From Actinomadura litoris (GTDB lineage: Bacteria; Actinomycetota; Actinomycetes; Streptosporangiales; Streptosporangiaceae), in assembly GCF_009733595.1 (NCBI RefSeq), contig NZ_WOFH01000002.1, positions 434,001 to 498,000 on the forward strand: 64,000 nucleotides of DNA, written 5' to 3'. A model generated the notes under the pieces. The model saw only the letters and a list, made by a program, of their open reading frames with translations. It had not been told where the DNA came from and did no database searches. The number at the start of each line of letters is the position of its first letter. The stretch's first letter is position 1. Positions 45,352 through 54,504 of this stretch are shown one piece after another. The position numbers and the translations under genes are program-made.

Positions 45352-46212
45352 TCAGGAGGTGGCGGGCTGGTTCGCCGGGGCCGGGCGCGGCTTGGACGGC
45401 GACGAGGAGCGCAGGAACAGCGCCATCACCGGCACCAGGTAGAGCGCCCACATGACGAGCTGGAGCCAGGTGATCTGCGGGGTGACGTTGAGGACGCCCT
45501 GGAAGATCGTCTGCATCCAGTCGCCCGGCGTGCCGAACTTGGCGAAGAACAGATGCGGCTCCAGCGCGACCGACCGGAGGCCGGGGAACACCTCGGCCTC
45601 CTGGAGGTCGTGGAAGCCGTAGCCGAACACGCCCGCCGCGACCACGATGAGCGCCGCGCCCGTCCAGGTGAAGAAGCGCTTCAGGTTGATCTTCAGCCCG
45701 CCCCGGTAGAGCAGGTACCCGAGCGCGACCGCGACCGCGAGGCCGAGCAGCGCGCCGGTGATCGGCTGCGTGGAGCCCTCGGAGGAGTTGCTGATGTTGG
45801 TCCACAGGAACAGCGCGGTCTCCAGGCCCTCGCGGCCGACGGCGAGGAACGCCACGAGCGAGAGCGCCACCGGACCGACGTCCAGCGCGCCCTGGAGCTT
45901 GCCCTCCAGCTCGGCCTTCATGAACCGGGCGGCCTTGCGCATCCAGAAGACCATCCACGTCACGAGCCCGACCGCGACGATCGACAGCACGCCGCCGAAC
46001 AGCTCCTGGGTCTTGAACTGCATCTCCGAGGACGCGGCGCTCAGCGCGATCCCGAACCCGACGCTGAGCGCGATGGCGATGGCGATGCCCGTCCAGACGG
46101 GCAGCAGGGCGCGGCGGTTGCCGGTCTTCACCAGGTACGCGATGAGGATGCTCACGACCAGCGCGGCCTCAAGCCCCTCGCGCAGCCCGATGAGGAAGTT
46201 GCCCAACAGCAT
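45352..46212 (-). CDS. efeU: FTR1-family iron permease (EfeU-like)
   Basis: The 286-residue membrane protein has about seven hydrophobic segments and the two REGLE iron-binding motifs of the family, GLREGLEAALVV (about 7-18) and VGREGLETALFLW. It imports ferric iron. EfeO and EfeB genes, the usual partners, are not adjacent. The ATG is preceded by GGAGGAGC. A good IdeR/DtxR box lies 29 bp upstream of the start, so the gene should be repressed by iron. Confidence 0.93.
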   Translation of the reverse strand: MLLGNFLIGLREGLEAALVVSILIAYLVKTGNRRALLPVWTGIAIAIALSVGFGIALSAASSEMQFKTQELFGGVLSIVAVGLVTWMVFWMRKAARFMKAELEGKLQGALDVGPVALSLVAFLAVGREGLETALFLWTNISNSSEGSTQPITGALLGLAVAVALGYLLYRGGLKINLKRFFTWTGAALIVVAAGVFGYGFHDLQEAEVFPGLRSVALEPHLFFAKFGTPGDWMQTIFQGVLNVTPQITWLQLVMWALYLVPVMALFLRSSSPSKPRPAPANQPATS

Positions 46213-46240
46213 CGCGACGCTCCTCCACCGACCACACGTT

Positions 46241-46259
46241 TTAGGCAAAGCTAACCTAA
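46241..46259 (-). promoter_or_regulatory. IdeR/DtxR iron box of efeU
   Basis: TTAGGCAAAGCTAACCTAA matches the DtxR/IdeR consensus TTAGGTTAGGCTAACCTAA at 16 of 19 positions. It is the most A/T-rich patch in the area and sits between efeU and the RNase D gene, upstream of efeU. Confidence 0.85.
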
Positions 46260-46346
46260 ACAAGTGTGTGCTCGGACGGCGCCCCCCGCAAGAGCGACTT
46301 GCGCCGGCAGGCCGGTGGGAACGTTCCGCCGCCTACACGCCGCGGC

Positions 46347-47726
46347 CTACACGTCCCCCTTGTACTCCAGCCGCAGGAACGCCCTGGCCAGCGGTTGCGC
46401 GGTCAGCTCCACCTGCCAGCGGCGGGCGCCGAGCGCGCTGAGGGCGGCGGCGACCGCGGAGGCGGACGCCTCGCCGGGCGGCGTCCACGCGAGCCGGCGC
46501 ACCGAGTCGGGCTGCATCAGGTTCTCCGAGGGCATCGTGTGCTCCTCGGCGAGCGCGGCCACGACGGCGCGGGCGGCGGTGAGCCGCTTGGCGGCCTCGG
46601 GGTCGCGGTCGGCCCAGCGGTGCGCGGGCGGCGGGCCGTCGCCGGGGAGGTTGGCCTCGGGCAGCTCCCGGTCGGACAGGCCGCGGGCGCGGGAGACCGC
46701 GCGCAGCCAGGCCGACTGGTGGCGGCGGGCGCCGCGGCCCCGCATGGTCGGCAGCGCCTGCAGCTCGGCGGGGGTCTTGGGGGCCTTGAGCGCCAGCTCG
46801 ACGATCGCCGCGTCCTGGAGCACCCGGCCGGGGGACAGGTCGCGCTCGCGGGCGATCTTGTCGCGGGCCTCCCACACCTCGCGGACGGTCGCAAGCGCGC
46901 GCCGGTTGCGGACGCGGTGGATGCCGGACGTGCGGCGCCACGGGTCGGCGCGGGGCGGCTTCGGCGGCATAGCCAGGATCGCCGCGAACTCCTCCAGCGC
47001 CCAGCCGAGCTTGCCGGCCGCCTCCAGCTCCGCCTCCAGCGCGTCGCGCAGCTCGACCAGCAGCTCGACGTCGAGCGCGGCGTAGCGCAGCCAGTCGTCG
47101 GGCAGCGGCCGGGTCGACCAGTCGGCCGCCGAGTGCCCCTTCTCCAGCAGGAAGCCGAGGACGTTCTCGACCATCGAGCCGAGGCCGACGCGCGGGTAGC
47201 CGAGCAGCCGCCCGGCCAGCTCGGTGTCGAACAGCCGCCGGGGGACCAGCCCGACCTCCGCCAGGCAGGGCAGGTCCTGGTTGGCGGCGTGCAGCACCAG
47301 CTCGGCGTCGGCGAGCGCGGCGTCCAGCCCGGACAGGTCGGGGCAGCCGACCGGGTCGATCAGCGCGGTGCCCGCGCCCGCGCGGCGGAGCTGGATCAGG
47401 TACGCGCGCTGCCCGTACCGGTAGCCCGAGGCCCGCTCGGCGTCGACCGCGACCGGGCCGGTACCGGCCGCGAACGCGGCGATGACACGTTCCAGACCGG
47501 CGGCGTCGGCGACGACGTCCGGCACGCCCTCGCGGGGCTCCAGCAGCGGGATGGCAGGGGGCCCGGTGTCCTGTTCCGGGGGGCCGGCGTCCTGCTCCGG
47601 CGTGGCTCCCGCGGGCGGCTTCTCCGCACCGGTCTCCCGCTCGGGACCGGTGGCGCGCGTTTCGGACACTCCCACTGTTTCCGTGTTCTCCCCCGCCGCC
47701 TCGGTTTCGGACGCTTCGCTTCCCAC
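46347..47726 (-). CDS. rnd: Ribonuclease D-like 3'-5' exonuclease with HRDC domain
   Basis: The 459-residue protein has a low-complexity N-terminus (about 1-55), a DEDDy exonuclease domain (about 60-240) with Exo I VAVDAERASGY, Exo II HAANQDLPCL and Exo III YAALDVELL, then an HRDC domain (about 270-350). RNase D trims tRNA and other structured RNA ends. From memory the gene neighbours DUF3000 and hemE in many actinobacteria (Rv2681 in M. tuberculosis), as here. The GTG start follows GGGGGC. Confidence 0.9.
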   Translation of the reverse strand: MGSEASETEAAGENTETVGVSETRATGPERETGAEKPPAGATPEQDAGPPEQDTGPPAIPLLEPREGVPDVVADAAGLERVIAAFAAGTGPVAVDAERASGYRYGQRAYLIQLRRAGAGTALIDPVGCPDLSGLDAALADAELVLHAANQDLPCLAEVGLVPRRLFDTELAGRLLGYPRVGLGSMVENVLGFLLEKGHSAADWSTRPLPDDWLRYAALDVELLVELRDALEAELEAAGKLGWALEEFAAILAMPPKPPRADPWRRTSGIHRVRNRRALATVREVWEARDKIARERDLSPGRVLQDAAIVELALKAPKTPAELQALPTMRGRGARRHQSAWLRAVSRARGLSDRELPEANLPGDGPPPAHRWADRDPEAAKRLTAARAVVAALAEEHTMPSENLMQPDSVRRLAWTPPGEASASAVAAALSALGARRWQVELTAQPLARAFLRLEYKGDV

Positions 47727-47745
47727 GCCCCCTACCGTACGTCTC

Positions 47746-48318
47746 TCAGCGGCCGGTGCCGCCGGGACGGTCGGGCAGGGACGCGACTCCGGCGGGCGGC
47801 AGGCCCGCCGTCGTGCACATCACCTCGCACCACGCCGCCACGTGCCCCGCCAGGTCGTCGCCGGTGGGGGACCAGGACGCGCGCAGCTCCAGCTCGGTGG
47901 TGGAGGGCTCGTCGGCCTTGTCGCCGAAGCTCTCCGACACCGCGCGGGTGATCGTCCCGGAGACGCCCGCGTACCCGGCGGGCTCCAGCGCCTCCAGCAG
48001 CCAGCTCCACGCGACCGAGCCGATCAGCTCGTCGGCGGCGATCTCGGGCTCCAGGTCGGCGCGGATGTAGGCGACGACGCGGAAGCCGTTCGCCCAGTCC
48101 TTCTCCCGCGCGCCGTCGGGGTCGTACAGGACGATCAGCCGCCCCATCGCGATCTCGGTGTCGTCGTCGCGGTAGACGCTGCCCGACAGCGCGGCGGCGT
48201 AGGGGGCCAGGTTCCGCGGGGCGGGCATGTCCTCCAGTTCGAGCTCGGGCCGGACGCCCGGCCCGTCGAGGATGCCGCGCAGGGTGTCGAGGGCCCGCTG
48301 GAAGGCAGGTGGGTTCAT
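47746..48318 (-). CDS. DUF3000 protein
   Basis: The 190-residue protein starts MNPPAFQRALDTLRG and contains ELELEDMPAPRNLAPYAAAL, GRLIVLYDPDGA, GFRVVAYIRADLEPE and WSWLLEALE, as I know from the DUF3000 family. That family is restricted to actinobacteria and constantly sits between RNase D and hemE (Rv2680 in M. tuberculosis). The function is unknown. It precedes rnd by only 19 bp and is probably in its operon. Confidence 0.9.
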   Translation of the reverse strand: MNPPAFQRALDTLRGILDGPGVRPELELEDMPAPRNLAPYAAALSGSVYRDDDTEIAMGRLIVLYDPDGAREKDWANGFRVVAYIRADLEPEIAADELIGSVAWSWLLEALEPAGYAGVSGTITRAVSESFGDKADEPSTTELELRASWSPTGDDLAGHVAAWCEVMCTTAGLPPAGVASLPDRPGGTGR

Positions 48319-48451
48319 GGTCGGACCGGCCTGGGGCGGGGGGTGGGACTCGGATCGGTGACGGTGGGACGGGGTGCCGCCGCGCGCGACGGGAGGATGC
48401 GGGGGAGAGACAGGCACAGCACAGATGGTTTCGTTTCGGGGGCCGGGCCGG

Positions 48452-48682
48452 TCAGGCGACGGCCCGCGTGGAGCCGGCACGGGACGGGCGGGTGTGAGCC
48501 GACCGGTCTCGGGCCGGTTGGGCGTGGTCGATCGAGGGGGACGGGCCGGGCGCCGCGACGGCGCCGACGAGCATGGCCGTGCCGCACTCGGTGCAGGCCC
48601 GCTCCGGACACTCCTCGCCGTGCCCGTCGGGGCAGGGCGGCTGCTCGAACATACGTTCATCACCGCAGGTGGAGCAGTACAA
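48452..48682 (-). CDS. Small zinc-ribbon protein, conserved in actinobacteria
   Basis: The 76-residue protein starts with a TTG, seven bases after GAGGGAGG. The N-terminal half reads YCSTCGDERMFEQPPCPDGH, then GEECPERACTECGTAM: two CxxC knuckles and a Cys/His-rich middle, enough for a zinc ribbon. The first half resembles a short conserved actinobacterial family of unknown function; the C-terminal half is low-complexity. It is divergent from hemE and upstream of DUF3000 and rnd. Confidence 0.75.
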   Translation of the reverse strand: MYCSTCGDERMFEQPPCPDGHGEECPERACTECGTAMLVGAVAAPGPSPSIDHAQPARDRSAHTRPSRAGSTRAVA

Positions 48683-48869
48683 GGGGGAACCTCCCTCGGC
48701 TATGACACGGATCACGTTCGCATGAGCCGGTGACAGAATGCGGGACTTCGCTCGGCGTGTCCGGAACTTCGTTCGCTTGTTGCGCGTTCCCCGGTGTTTC
48801 GGGAGGCGCCCTCCGCCGGGGACTCCGCCGGGTCGGTGCGGCCGCTTCAGCGATCCGTGGGACCATCGG

Positions 48870-49955
48870 GTGGTGGCCCTTGACGTTGCTGGTCCCGACG
48901 ACCCCTCCCAGAACGCGCAGGCCCCGGCCCTGCGCGACAGCCCCTTCCTGCGGGCGTGCCGGCGCGAGCCGGTGCCGCACACGCCGGTGTGGTTCATGCG
49001 GCAGGCCGGGCGGTCGCTGCCGGAGTACCTGCGGCTGCGCGAGGGCGTCCCGATGCTGGAGTCCTGCACCCGCCCCGACATGATCGTCGAGATCACGCTC
49101 CAGCCGGTGCGCCGCTACGCGGTGGACGCGGCGATCTTCTTCAGCGACATCATGGTGCCGCTGAAGGCGATCGGCGTCGACCTCGACATCAAGCCCGGGG
49201 TCGGCCCGGTGATCGCCGACCCGATCCGGGACGAGGCGGGGCTCGGCGCGGTGCGTCCGCTCGAACCGGACGACGTCTCCTACGTCACCGAGGCGGTGCG
49301 GGGGCTGGCGGGCGAGCTGGGCGCGACGCCGCTGATCGGCTTCGCGGGCGGCCCGTTCACGCTCGCCTCCTACCTGGTCGAGGGCGGCCCGTCCAAGAAC
49401 CACGACCGCACCAAGGCGATGATGTACGGCGCGCCGCGGCTGTGGGACGCGCTCATGGGCCGGCTCGCCGACCTGACGATCGCGTTCTTGAAGGTGCAGG
49501 TCGCGGCCGGGGCGAGCGCCGTGCAGGTGTTCGACTCGTGGGTGGGCGCGGTCTCGCCGCAGGACTACCGCGAGTCGGTGCTGCCGCACACGAGCCGGAT
49601 CTTCGCCGAGGTGGCTGGGCTCGGCGTCCCGCGCATCCACTTCGGCGTCGGGACGGGCGAGCTGCTCGGGCTGATGGGTGAGGCGGGCGCGGACGTCGTC
49701 GGCGTCGACTGGCGCGTCCCGCTGGACGAGGCCGTCCGCCGCGTCGAGCCGGGCAAGGCGCTGCAGGGCAACCTCGACCCCTCGATCCTGTTCGCGCCGT
49801 GGGAGACCGTGGAGCGCCGGGCGCGCGACGTGCTCGCCCGCGGCCGTACCGCCGAGGGCCACGTGTTCAACCTGGGGCACGGCGTCCTCCCTTCCACCGA
49901 TCCGGACGTGCTGGCCCGCCTCGCGGACCTCGTCCACGAGGCGAGCACGGAGTAG
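48870..49955 (+). CDS. hemE: Uroporphyrinogen decarboxylase
   Basis: The 361-residue enzyme removes four carboxylates from uroporphyrinogen III to give coproporphyrinogen III. The signature [16 protein letters not shown] (with catalytic-site Arg residues), [25 protein letters not shown], the pocket [10 protein letters not shown] and [14 protein letters not shown] are all present. Two tandem GTG codons (48870, 48873) seven to ten bases behind GTGGGA are the likely starts. It belongs to the haem group with hemY and hemQ located 1.2 kb downstream. Confidence 0.95.
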   Translation: MVALDVAGPDDPSQNAQAPALRDSPFLRACRREPVPHTPVWFMRQAGRSLPEYLRLREGVPMLESCTRPDMIVEITLQPVRRYAVDAAIFFSDIMVPLKAIGVDLDIKPGVGPVIADPIRDEAGLGAVRPLEPDDVSYVTEAVRGLAGELGATPLIGFAGGPFTLASYLVEGGPSKNHDRTKAMMYGAPRLWDALMGRLADLTIAFLKVQVAAGASAVQVFDSWVGAVSPQDYRESVLPHTSRIFAEVAGLGVPRIHFGVGTGELLGLMGEAGADVVGVDWRVPLDEAVRRVEPGKALQGNLDPSILFAPWETVERRARDVLARGRTAEGHVFNLGHGVLPSTDPDVLARLADLVHEASTE

Positions 49956-49969
49956 TCGGTACGGGGTGG

Positions 49970-50983
49970 TCAGCGGGGCGGTGGCGGGGCGTGCGGCGGG
50001 AGGTCCCGCGGCGCCTCGGCCGGAGCGCCCGCCATCGCCATCTCCGATTCCGGCTCGGCGGCGGGTGCGACCGGGCGCCGGGCACGCAGCCTCCGCCGGA
50101 CGGCCAGCGCGGGCAGCCCGATCACCGCGGCCGTCACCAGGAACGGCAGCAGCCAGCCCAGCGCGGTCGCGACGCCGCCGACGAACGCGGTGAAGGCGTC
50201 CCAGCCGTGGCGCAGGCCGCCGGTGAAACCGCCCCCGTCGTCGTCGGGCTCGGCGGCGACGGCCCCGCCCTTCGCCTCCAGCTCGACGGTCAGGGTCGCG
50301 TAGCGGGTGCTGTCCTGGAGCGACTTCTGGCGCGCCTGGAGCGACTCCAGGTCGGCCTCGCGGCTCGCGATCTCCCGCTCGATGTCGACGACCTCGCCGA
50401 CCGTCCTCGCCTTGTCGAGGAGCTTGCGGAAGGAGGCCAGCGCGGCCCGCGCCGAGCGGACCCGGCTGTCGACGTCGGCGACCTCGCCCGTGACGTCCTC
50501 CGCCTGCTGGTTCAGCGACACCTTCGTGCCGAGGTCGACCGAGAGCCGGGCGAGCACCCCGGCGTACTGGTCGGCGGGGATCTTCAGCCGCAGCGTCGAG
50601 GACGGCGGGCCGCTCGACCCCTGCTCGCGCTCGATGTAGCCGCCCGCCGCGACGACCCGCTGCTTGGCCTTGGCCGCGGCGGCGTCCACGTCGTCCGCCC
50701 TGATCCGCAGCGTCGCGGTGTAGACGACGGAGCGCGCGGCGGGTAGCGGTACCTTCGCGTCGGTGCGGCCCCCGCCGTCCTGCGGCGCCCCGGCCGCCGA
50801 CCCGGTGGCCCCGGCCTGCGGCGCGGCGCCGCGCCGGGCGGCGGAGGAGTCGCGCCCCCCGCCCGCCGAGTCCCCGCTGGAGGACGACTCGTCCGACCCG
50901 CTCGCGCACGCGCCCAGCGCCGCGGCGAGCAGGAGGACGAGCAGCGCGCACGTCACCTGCCTGATGCTTCCGACGATCCGCAT
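49970..50983 (-). CDS. DUF4349 lipoprotein
   Basis: The 337-residue protein has a lipobox (LAAALGAC) and a long Ser/Gly/Ala linker. A DUF4349 domain follows (about 85-240), with VVYTATLRIRADDVDAA, GGYIEREQGS and VDIEREIASREADLESLQAR (coiled coil), and a C-terminal membrane helix (LGWLLPFLVTAAVIGLPALAV) with a basic tail. It is anchored at both ends. The function is unknown. It is convergent with hemE (14 bp between) and divergent from hemY. Confidence 0.87.
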   Translation of the reverse strand: MRIVGSIRQVTCALLVLLLAAALGACASGSDESSSSGDSAGGGRDSSAARRGAAPQAGATGSAAGAPQDGGGRTDAKVPLPAARSVVYTATLRIRADDVDAAAAKAKQRVVAAGGYIEREQGSSGPPSSTLRLKIPADQYAGVLARLSVDLGTKVSLNQQAEDVTGEVADVDSRVRSARAALASFRKLLDKARTVGEVVDIEREIASREADLESLQARQKSLQDSTRYATLTVELEAKGGAVAAEPDDDGGGFTGGLRHGWDAFTAFVGGVATALGWLLPFLVTAAVIGLPALAVRRRLRARRPVAPAAEPESEMAMAGAPAEAPRDLPPHAPPPPR

Positions 50984-51140
50984 TGCGCTTGGACGGCCGT
51001 GTCCCACGTCACCGTTCCGGCGGCCCGGTCGCGATCAGGGCACGAAGCGGGCACGCGCCGGTCACGGACACCGGCGACGGGTTATCCACAGCGCACGCCC
51101 CGATGCGCGATTCCGCGGGGCGTCTGGGAGGCTGGGAGCC

Positions 51141-52616
51141 ATGACCTCCTCGCCTGCCGCCACCCAAGCCGTCGTCGTCGGGGGCGGCATCGCTGGCCTC
51201 ACCGCCGCGCGCGAGCTGGCCCGCGCCGGCGTGCGGGTGACCGTCCTGGAGGGCTCGCCGCAGACCGGCGGGAAGCTCCAGGTCAGCGAGATCGCGGGGC
51301 TGCCCGTGGACGAGGGCGCCGAGGCGATGCTGGTGCGCCGCCCCGAGGGCCTGGAGCTGGTCCGCGAGCTCGGCCGGGGCGGCGAGCTGGTGAACCCGGG
51401 CACCACGTCCTCGGCGATCCTGAGCCGGGGCGCGCTGCGCCCGATCCCGTCCGGGCAGGTGATGGGCGTGCCGTCCGACCTGCGGGCGCTCGCGGCCTCG
51501 CAGGTGCTGTCCCCGGCGGGGCTGGCCCGCGTGCCGCTCGACCTCGTCCTGCCCGGCACGCCGCACGACGCGGACGTGTCGGTCGCGGGCCTGGTCGGCG
51601 CCCGCCTCGGCCGCGAGGTCGTCGACCGGCTCGTCGAGCCGCTGCTGGGCGGCGTGTACGCCGGGCGCGCCGAGCTGCTCTCGTTCGAGGCGACGCTGCC
51701 CGCGCTCGCCGCCGCCGCGCGCGGGCGCCGGTCGCTGATCTCCGCCGTCCACGGCGTGCGGAACGCCGCGCCGAAGGAGGAGGGCCCGGTCTTCGCGACG
51801 CTGCCCGGCGGCCTCGGCACGCTCCCGGGCGCGGTCGCGGCCGACCTCGCCGCCGCCGGCGGCACGATCAGGACCGATGCCATGGTCCGCGAGCTGCGCC
51901 GCCGCGAGGACGGCTGGCGGCTCACGCTCGGCCCGGCCCGCGACCCCGAGTACCTCGACGCCGACGCCGTGGTGATCGCCGTCCCGGCGGCGCCCGCGTC
52001 CCGGCTGCTGCGCGCGCAGGTGCCCGCCGCCGCGGCCGAGCTGGCGCAGATCGAGTACGCGAGCATGGCGATCGTCACGCTCGTCTACCCGGCGGCGGCG
52101 TTCCCGAGGCTGCCGAAGGGCAGCGGCTACCTCGTCCCGGCCGTGGAGAGCGCGCACGAGGTCAAGGCCGTCACGTTCAGCTCGGTGAAGTGGCCGCACC
52201 TGCGCGCGCACGACCCCGGCCTGATCGCGGTGCGTTGCTCGATCGGCCGGTTCGGCGAGGAACATACCCTGCAAAGGGCGGACGAGGAGCTGGTCGCCGC
52301 CGCGACGGCGGAGCTGGCGGACACGTGCGGGGTGGGCGGCCCGCCCGCCGAGACGCGGGTGACCCGCTGGGGCGGCGGCCTCCCGCAGTACAACGTGGGC
52401 CACGCCGGACGCGTCGCGAGGATCCGCGCCGCCGTCGCCGGCGAGCCCGGGCTGGCCGTCGCGGGCGCGGCCTACGACGGTCTGGGCGTCCCCGCGTGCG
52501 TCGCGTCGGCGCGCGCGGCGGCGGTGCGAATACTCGAACATGTGCGCAGTCGAAGAGGAGCAGACGATGGCAGCGACGGAAGCGGCGGGCAGGCCGAAGG
52601 CACGCGAGCTCAATGA
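51141..52616 (+). CDS. hemY: Coproporphyrinogen III oxidase (HemY/CgoX type)
   Basis: The 491-residue flavoprotein has the FAD motif [20 protein letters not shown] (about 10-29), TGGKLQV, and the C-terminal FAD-binding segment [20 protein letters not shown]. In Actinobacteria this protein oxidises coproporphyrinogen III to coproporphyrin III in the coproporphyrin-dependent haem route, rather than protoporphyrinogen. The ATG follows GGGAGGCTGGGAG. Its 3' end overlaps hemQ, in agreement with the joint pathway. Confidence 0.93.
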   Translation: MTSSPAATQAVVVGGGIAGLTAARELARAGVRVTVLEGSPQTGGKLQVSEIAGLPVDEGAEAMLVRRPEGLELVRELGRGGELVNPGTTSSAILSRGALRPIPSGQVMGVPSDLRALAASQVLSPAGLARVPLDLVLPGTPHDADVSVAGLVGARLGREVVDRLVEPLLGGVYAGRAELLSFEATLPALAAAARGRRSLISAVHGVRNAAPKEEGPVFATLPGGLGTLPGAVAADLAAAGGTIRTDAMVRELRRREDGWRLTLGPARDPEYLDADAVVIAVPAAPASRLLRAQVPAAAAELAQIEYASMAIVTLVYPAAAFPRLPKGSGYLVPAVESAHEVKAVTFSSVKWPHLRAHDPGLIAVRCSIGRFGEEHTLQRADEELVAAATAELADTCGVGGPPAETRVTRWGGGLPQYNVGHAGRVARIRAAVAGEPGLAVAGAAYDGLGVPACVASARAAAVRILEHVRSRRGADDGSDGSGGQAEGTRAQ

Positions 52617-53271
52617 CGTGATCCGCTACACGATGTGGTCGGTCTTCCGGGTCGCGACCCCCGGCGCGGTCGCCGAGCGGGACGCGGCGGAGGTCCAGGA
52701 CCTCCTCGACCAGGTCGCCGAGAAGGACGTCACCACGCGCGGCGCCTACGACGTCGCCGGGCTGCGGGCCGACGCCGACTACATGTTCTGGTGGCACGCT
52801 CCCACGGCCGAGGACCTCCAGGACGTCTACACCCGCTTCCGCCGGACGGCGGTGGGCCGCGCGAGCGAGCCCGTGTGGTCGCAGATGGCGCTGCACCGCC
52901 CGGCGGAGTTCAACAAGAGCCACATCCCGGCGTTCCTGGCCGACGAGGAGCCGCGCGCGTACGCGTGCGTGTACCCGTTCGTCCGGTCCTACGAGTGGTA
53001 CCTGCTGCCGGACGAGGAGCGCCGCGCGATGCTCGCCGAGCACGGCAAGATGGCGCGCTCCTATCCCGACGTCCGCGCCAACACCGTCTCCTCGTTCGCG
53101 CTCGGCGACTACGAGTGGATGCTGGCGTTCGAGGCCGACGAGCTGCACCGCATCGTCGACCTGATGCGCCACCTGCGGGGCGCGCGCGCACGGCTGCACA
53201 CCCGCGAGGAGGTGCCCTTCTACACCGGGCGCCGCAAGGCGGTCAGCGAACTCGTCGCCAACCTGCCCTAG
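52567..53271 (+). CDS. hemQ: Coproheme decarboxylase (HemQ/ChdC)
   Basis: The 234-residue chlorite-dismutase-fold protein performs the last step of coproporphyrin-dependent haem synthesis, decarboxylating coproheme with hydrogen peroxide. Typical parts are [20 protein letters not shown], the region of the catalytic Tyr ([18 protein letters not shown]) and the proximal haem ligand His in [13 protein letters not shown]. The ATG seven bases behind GAGGAG lies inside hemY, so the genes overlap by 50 bases in different frames. Confidence 0.95.
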   Translation: MAATEAAGRPKARELNDVIRYTMWSVFRVATPGAVAERDAAEVQDLLDQVAEKDVTTRGAYDVAGLRADADYMFWWHAPTAEDLQDVYTRFRRTAVGRASEPVWSQMALHRPAEFNKSHIPAFLADEEPRAYACVYPFVRSYEWYLLPDEERRAMLAEHGKMARSYPDVRANTVSSFALGDYEWMLAFEADELHRIVDLMRHLRGARARLHTREEVPFYTGRRKAVSELVANLP

Positions 53272-53302
53272 CCAGTGGCAAACCCTCGGTAAAGTGCGCC
53301 CC

Positions 53303-53917
53303 GTGACCGACTCTCCCGCCAAGCAGAACCCGGCCCAGCACTCCCGGGGCCGGCACGCCAAGCCCCCGTCCGCGCTGTCGATCCGCTGGAGACGGCTGGC
53401 CGGAGGGTCGCCGGGCGGGTCGCGGCGGCGCCGGGCGTCGGTCGCCGGGGCGGGCGCCGCGACCCTCGCGCTGGCGACCGGGCTGGTGGTGTTCGGGGCG
53501 GTGCCGGGCCTGCCGGGCGGCGGCGCCGAGGCGCCCCGCGCCGAGGTGGCCGCGCACACCGGCCGCCCCGCGCCCGCGACGGCCGGGGTGCGGCCCGAGT
53601 CGGTCGAGGACCCCGACGAGGTCCCCGAGGCCGTCCCCTACTTCGAGAGCAGGGATCCGGAGAAGAAGATCGCCCGGCACGTCACCGACGTCCGCCGCAG
53701 CGGCGACTTCCTCCGCGTCTACACGGACCTGGGGGAGAGCGACGAGAACTCCAAACCCGCGCTCTCCCTCTGCGAGTGGACGACCCAGTTCCTCAAGGAC
53801 GGCGGCGACGACGAGCCCCGCGTCTTCGTCCACGGCAAGAGCAGCGACAACGGCAGCGTCGTCCTGGCGAACAAGCAGAGCGACAAGGACGACTGCGAGG
53901 TCCCCGAAACCCGCTGA
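53303..53917 (+). CDS. Membrane-anchored or secreted hypothetical protein
   Basis: The 204-residue protein has a basic cytoplasmic N-terminus (to about 55), a hydrophobic helix (VAGAGAATLALATGLVVFGAV), a proline/alanine-rich linker and a small C-terminal domain with two Cys (SLCEWTTQFLKDG and DDCEVPETR). That domain includes VTDVRRSGDFLRVYTDL. Similar domains exist in actinobacterial secreted proteins, but I can give no name. A GTG 9 bases upstream is also in frame. It follows hemQ by 31 bp and may share its transcript. Confidence 0.65.
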   Translation: MTDSPAKQNPAQHSRGRHAKPPSALSIRWRRLAGGSPGGSRRRRASVAGAGAATLALATGLVVFGAVPGLPGGGAEAPRAEVAAHTGRPAPATAGVRPESVEDPDEVPEAVPYFESRDPEKKIARHVTDVRRSGDFLRVYTDLGESDENSKPALSLCEWTTQFLKDGGDDEPRVFVHGKSSDNGSVVLANKQSDKDDCEVPETR

Positions 53918-54504
53918 CCCCACCTCCAACCCTCCGCCCAGCACCCCCCACCTCCAAACCCGGCCAGCCCCGCGAGTCCCGTACCCATGAGGTTCAGGCC
54001 GCGAGGTTCCCGCCCGTGAGTGCCGTGCCCGCGAGTCCCGTGCCCGTGAGGTTCAGGGCGTGAGTGCCCGCCTGCGGGTCCCGTGCTCGCGGGTCCCGTG
54101 CCCGTGAGTCCCGTGTCCGTGAGGTTCAGGCTGCGAGGTCTCGCCCGTGAGTGCCGTGTCCGTGGGTGCCGTGTCCGCGGGCGAGGTTCAGGGCGTGAGT
54201 GCCCGCCCGCGGGTCCCGTGCCCGCGAGTCCCGTGCCCGCGAGCCCCCGCCCGTGAGTGCCGTGCCCGCGGGCGAGGTTTAGGGCGCGAGTGCCCGCCTG
54301 CGGGTCCCGTGCTCGCGGGTCCCGTGTCCGTGAGGTTCAGGCCTTGAGGTCCCGCCCGTGAGTGCTGTGTCCGTGGTCCCGTGCCCGTGAGGTTCAGGCG
54401 CGAGTGCCCGTTGTGAGGTGTCGCTCGCGCTTGCCCGCAGGGGCCGGGGCTTGGCCGGGGGTGGGGTGCGGGATTCCGGTTGGGGAGGGTGCGGGCGGGG
54501 GTGC
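53918..54504. other. Gene-free stretch dominated by a minisatellite
   Basis: The 587 bases between two convergent genes hold no supported coding sequence. About 450 of them are nested tandem repeats, listed separately; the open frames across them are by-products of the repeat. Confidence 0.6.
53970..54420. repeat. Nested minisatellite
   Basis: GAGGTTCAGG (once GAGGTTTAGG) recurs seven times, at 53990, 54048, 54121, 54183, 54273, 54332 and 54389, giving units of 57-90 bp. Between these are shorter degenerate units of 10-12 bp of the form GTCCCGTGCCCGCGA / GTGCCGTGTCCGTG. The structure is that of a slippage- or recombination-grown array between the 3' ends of two convergent genes. Confidence 0.85.
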
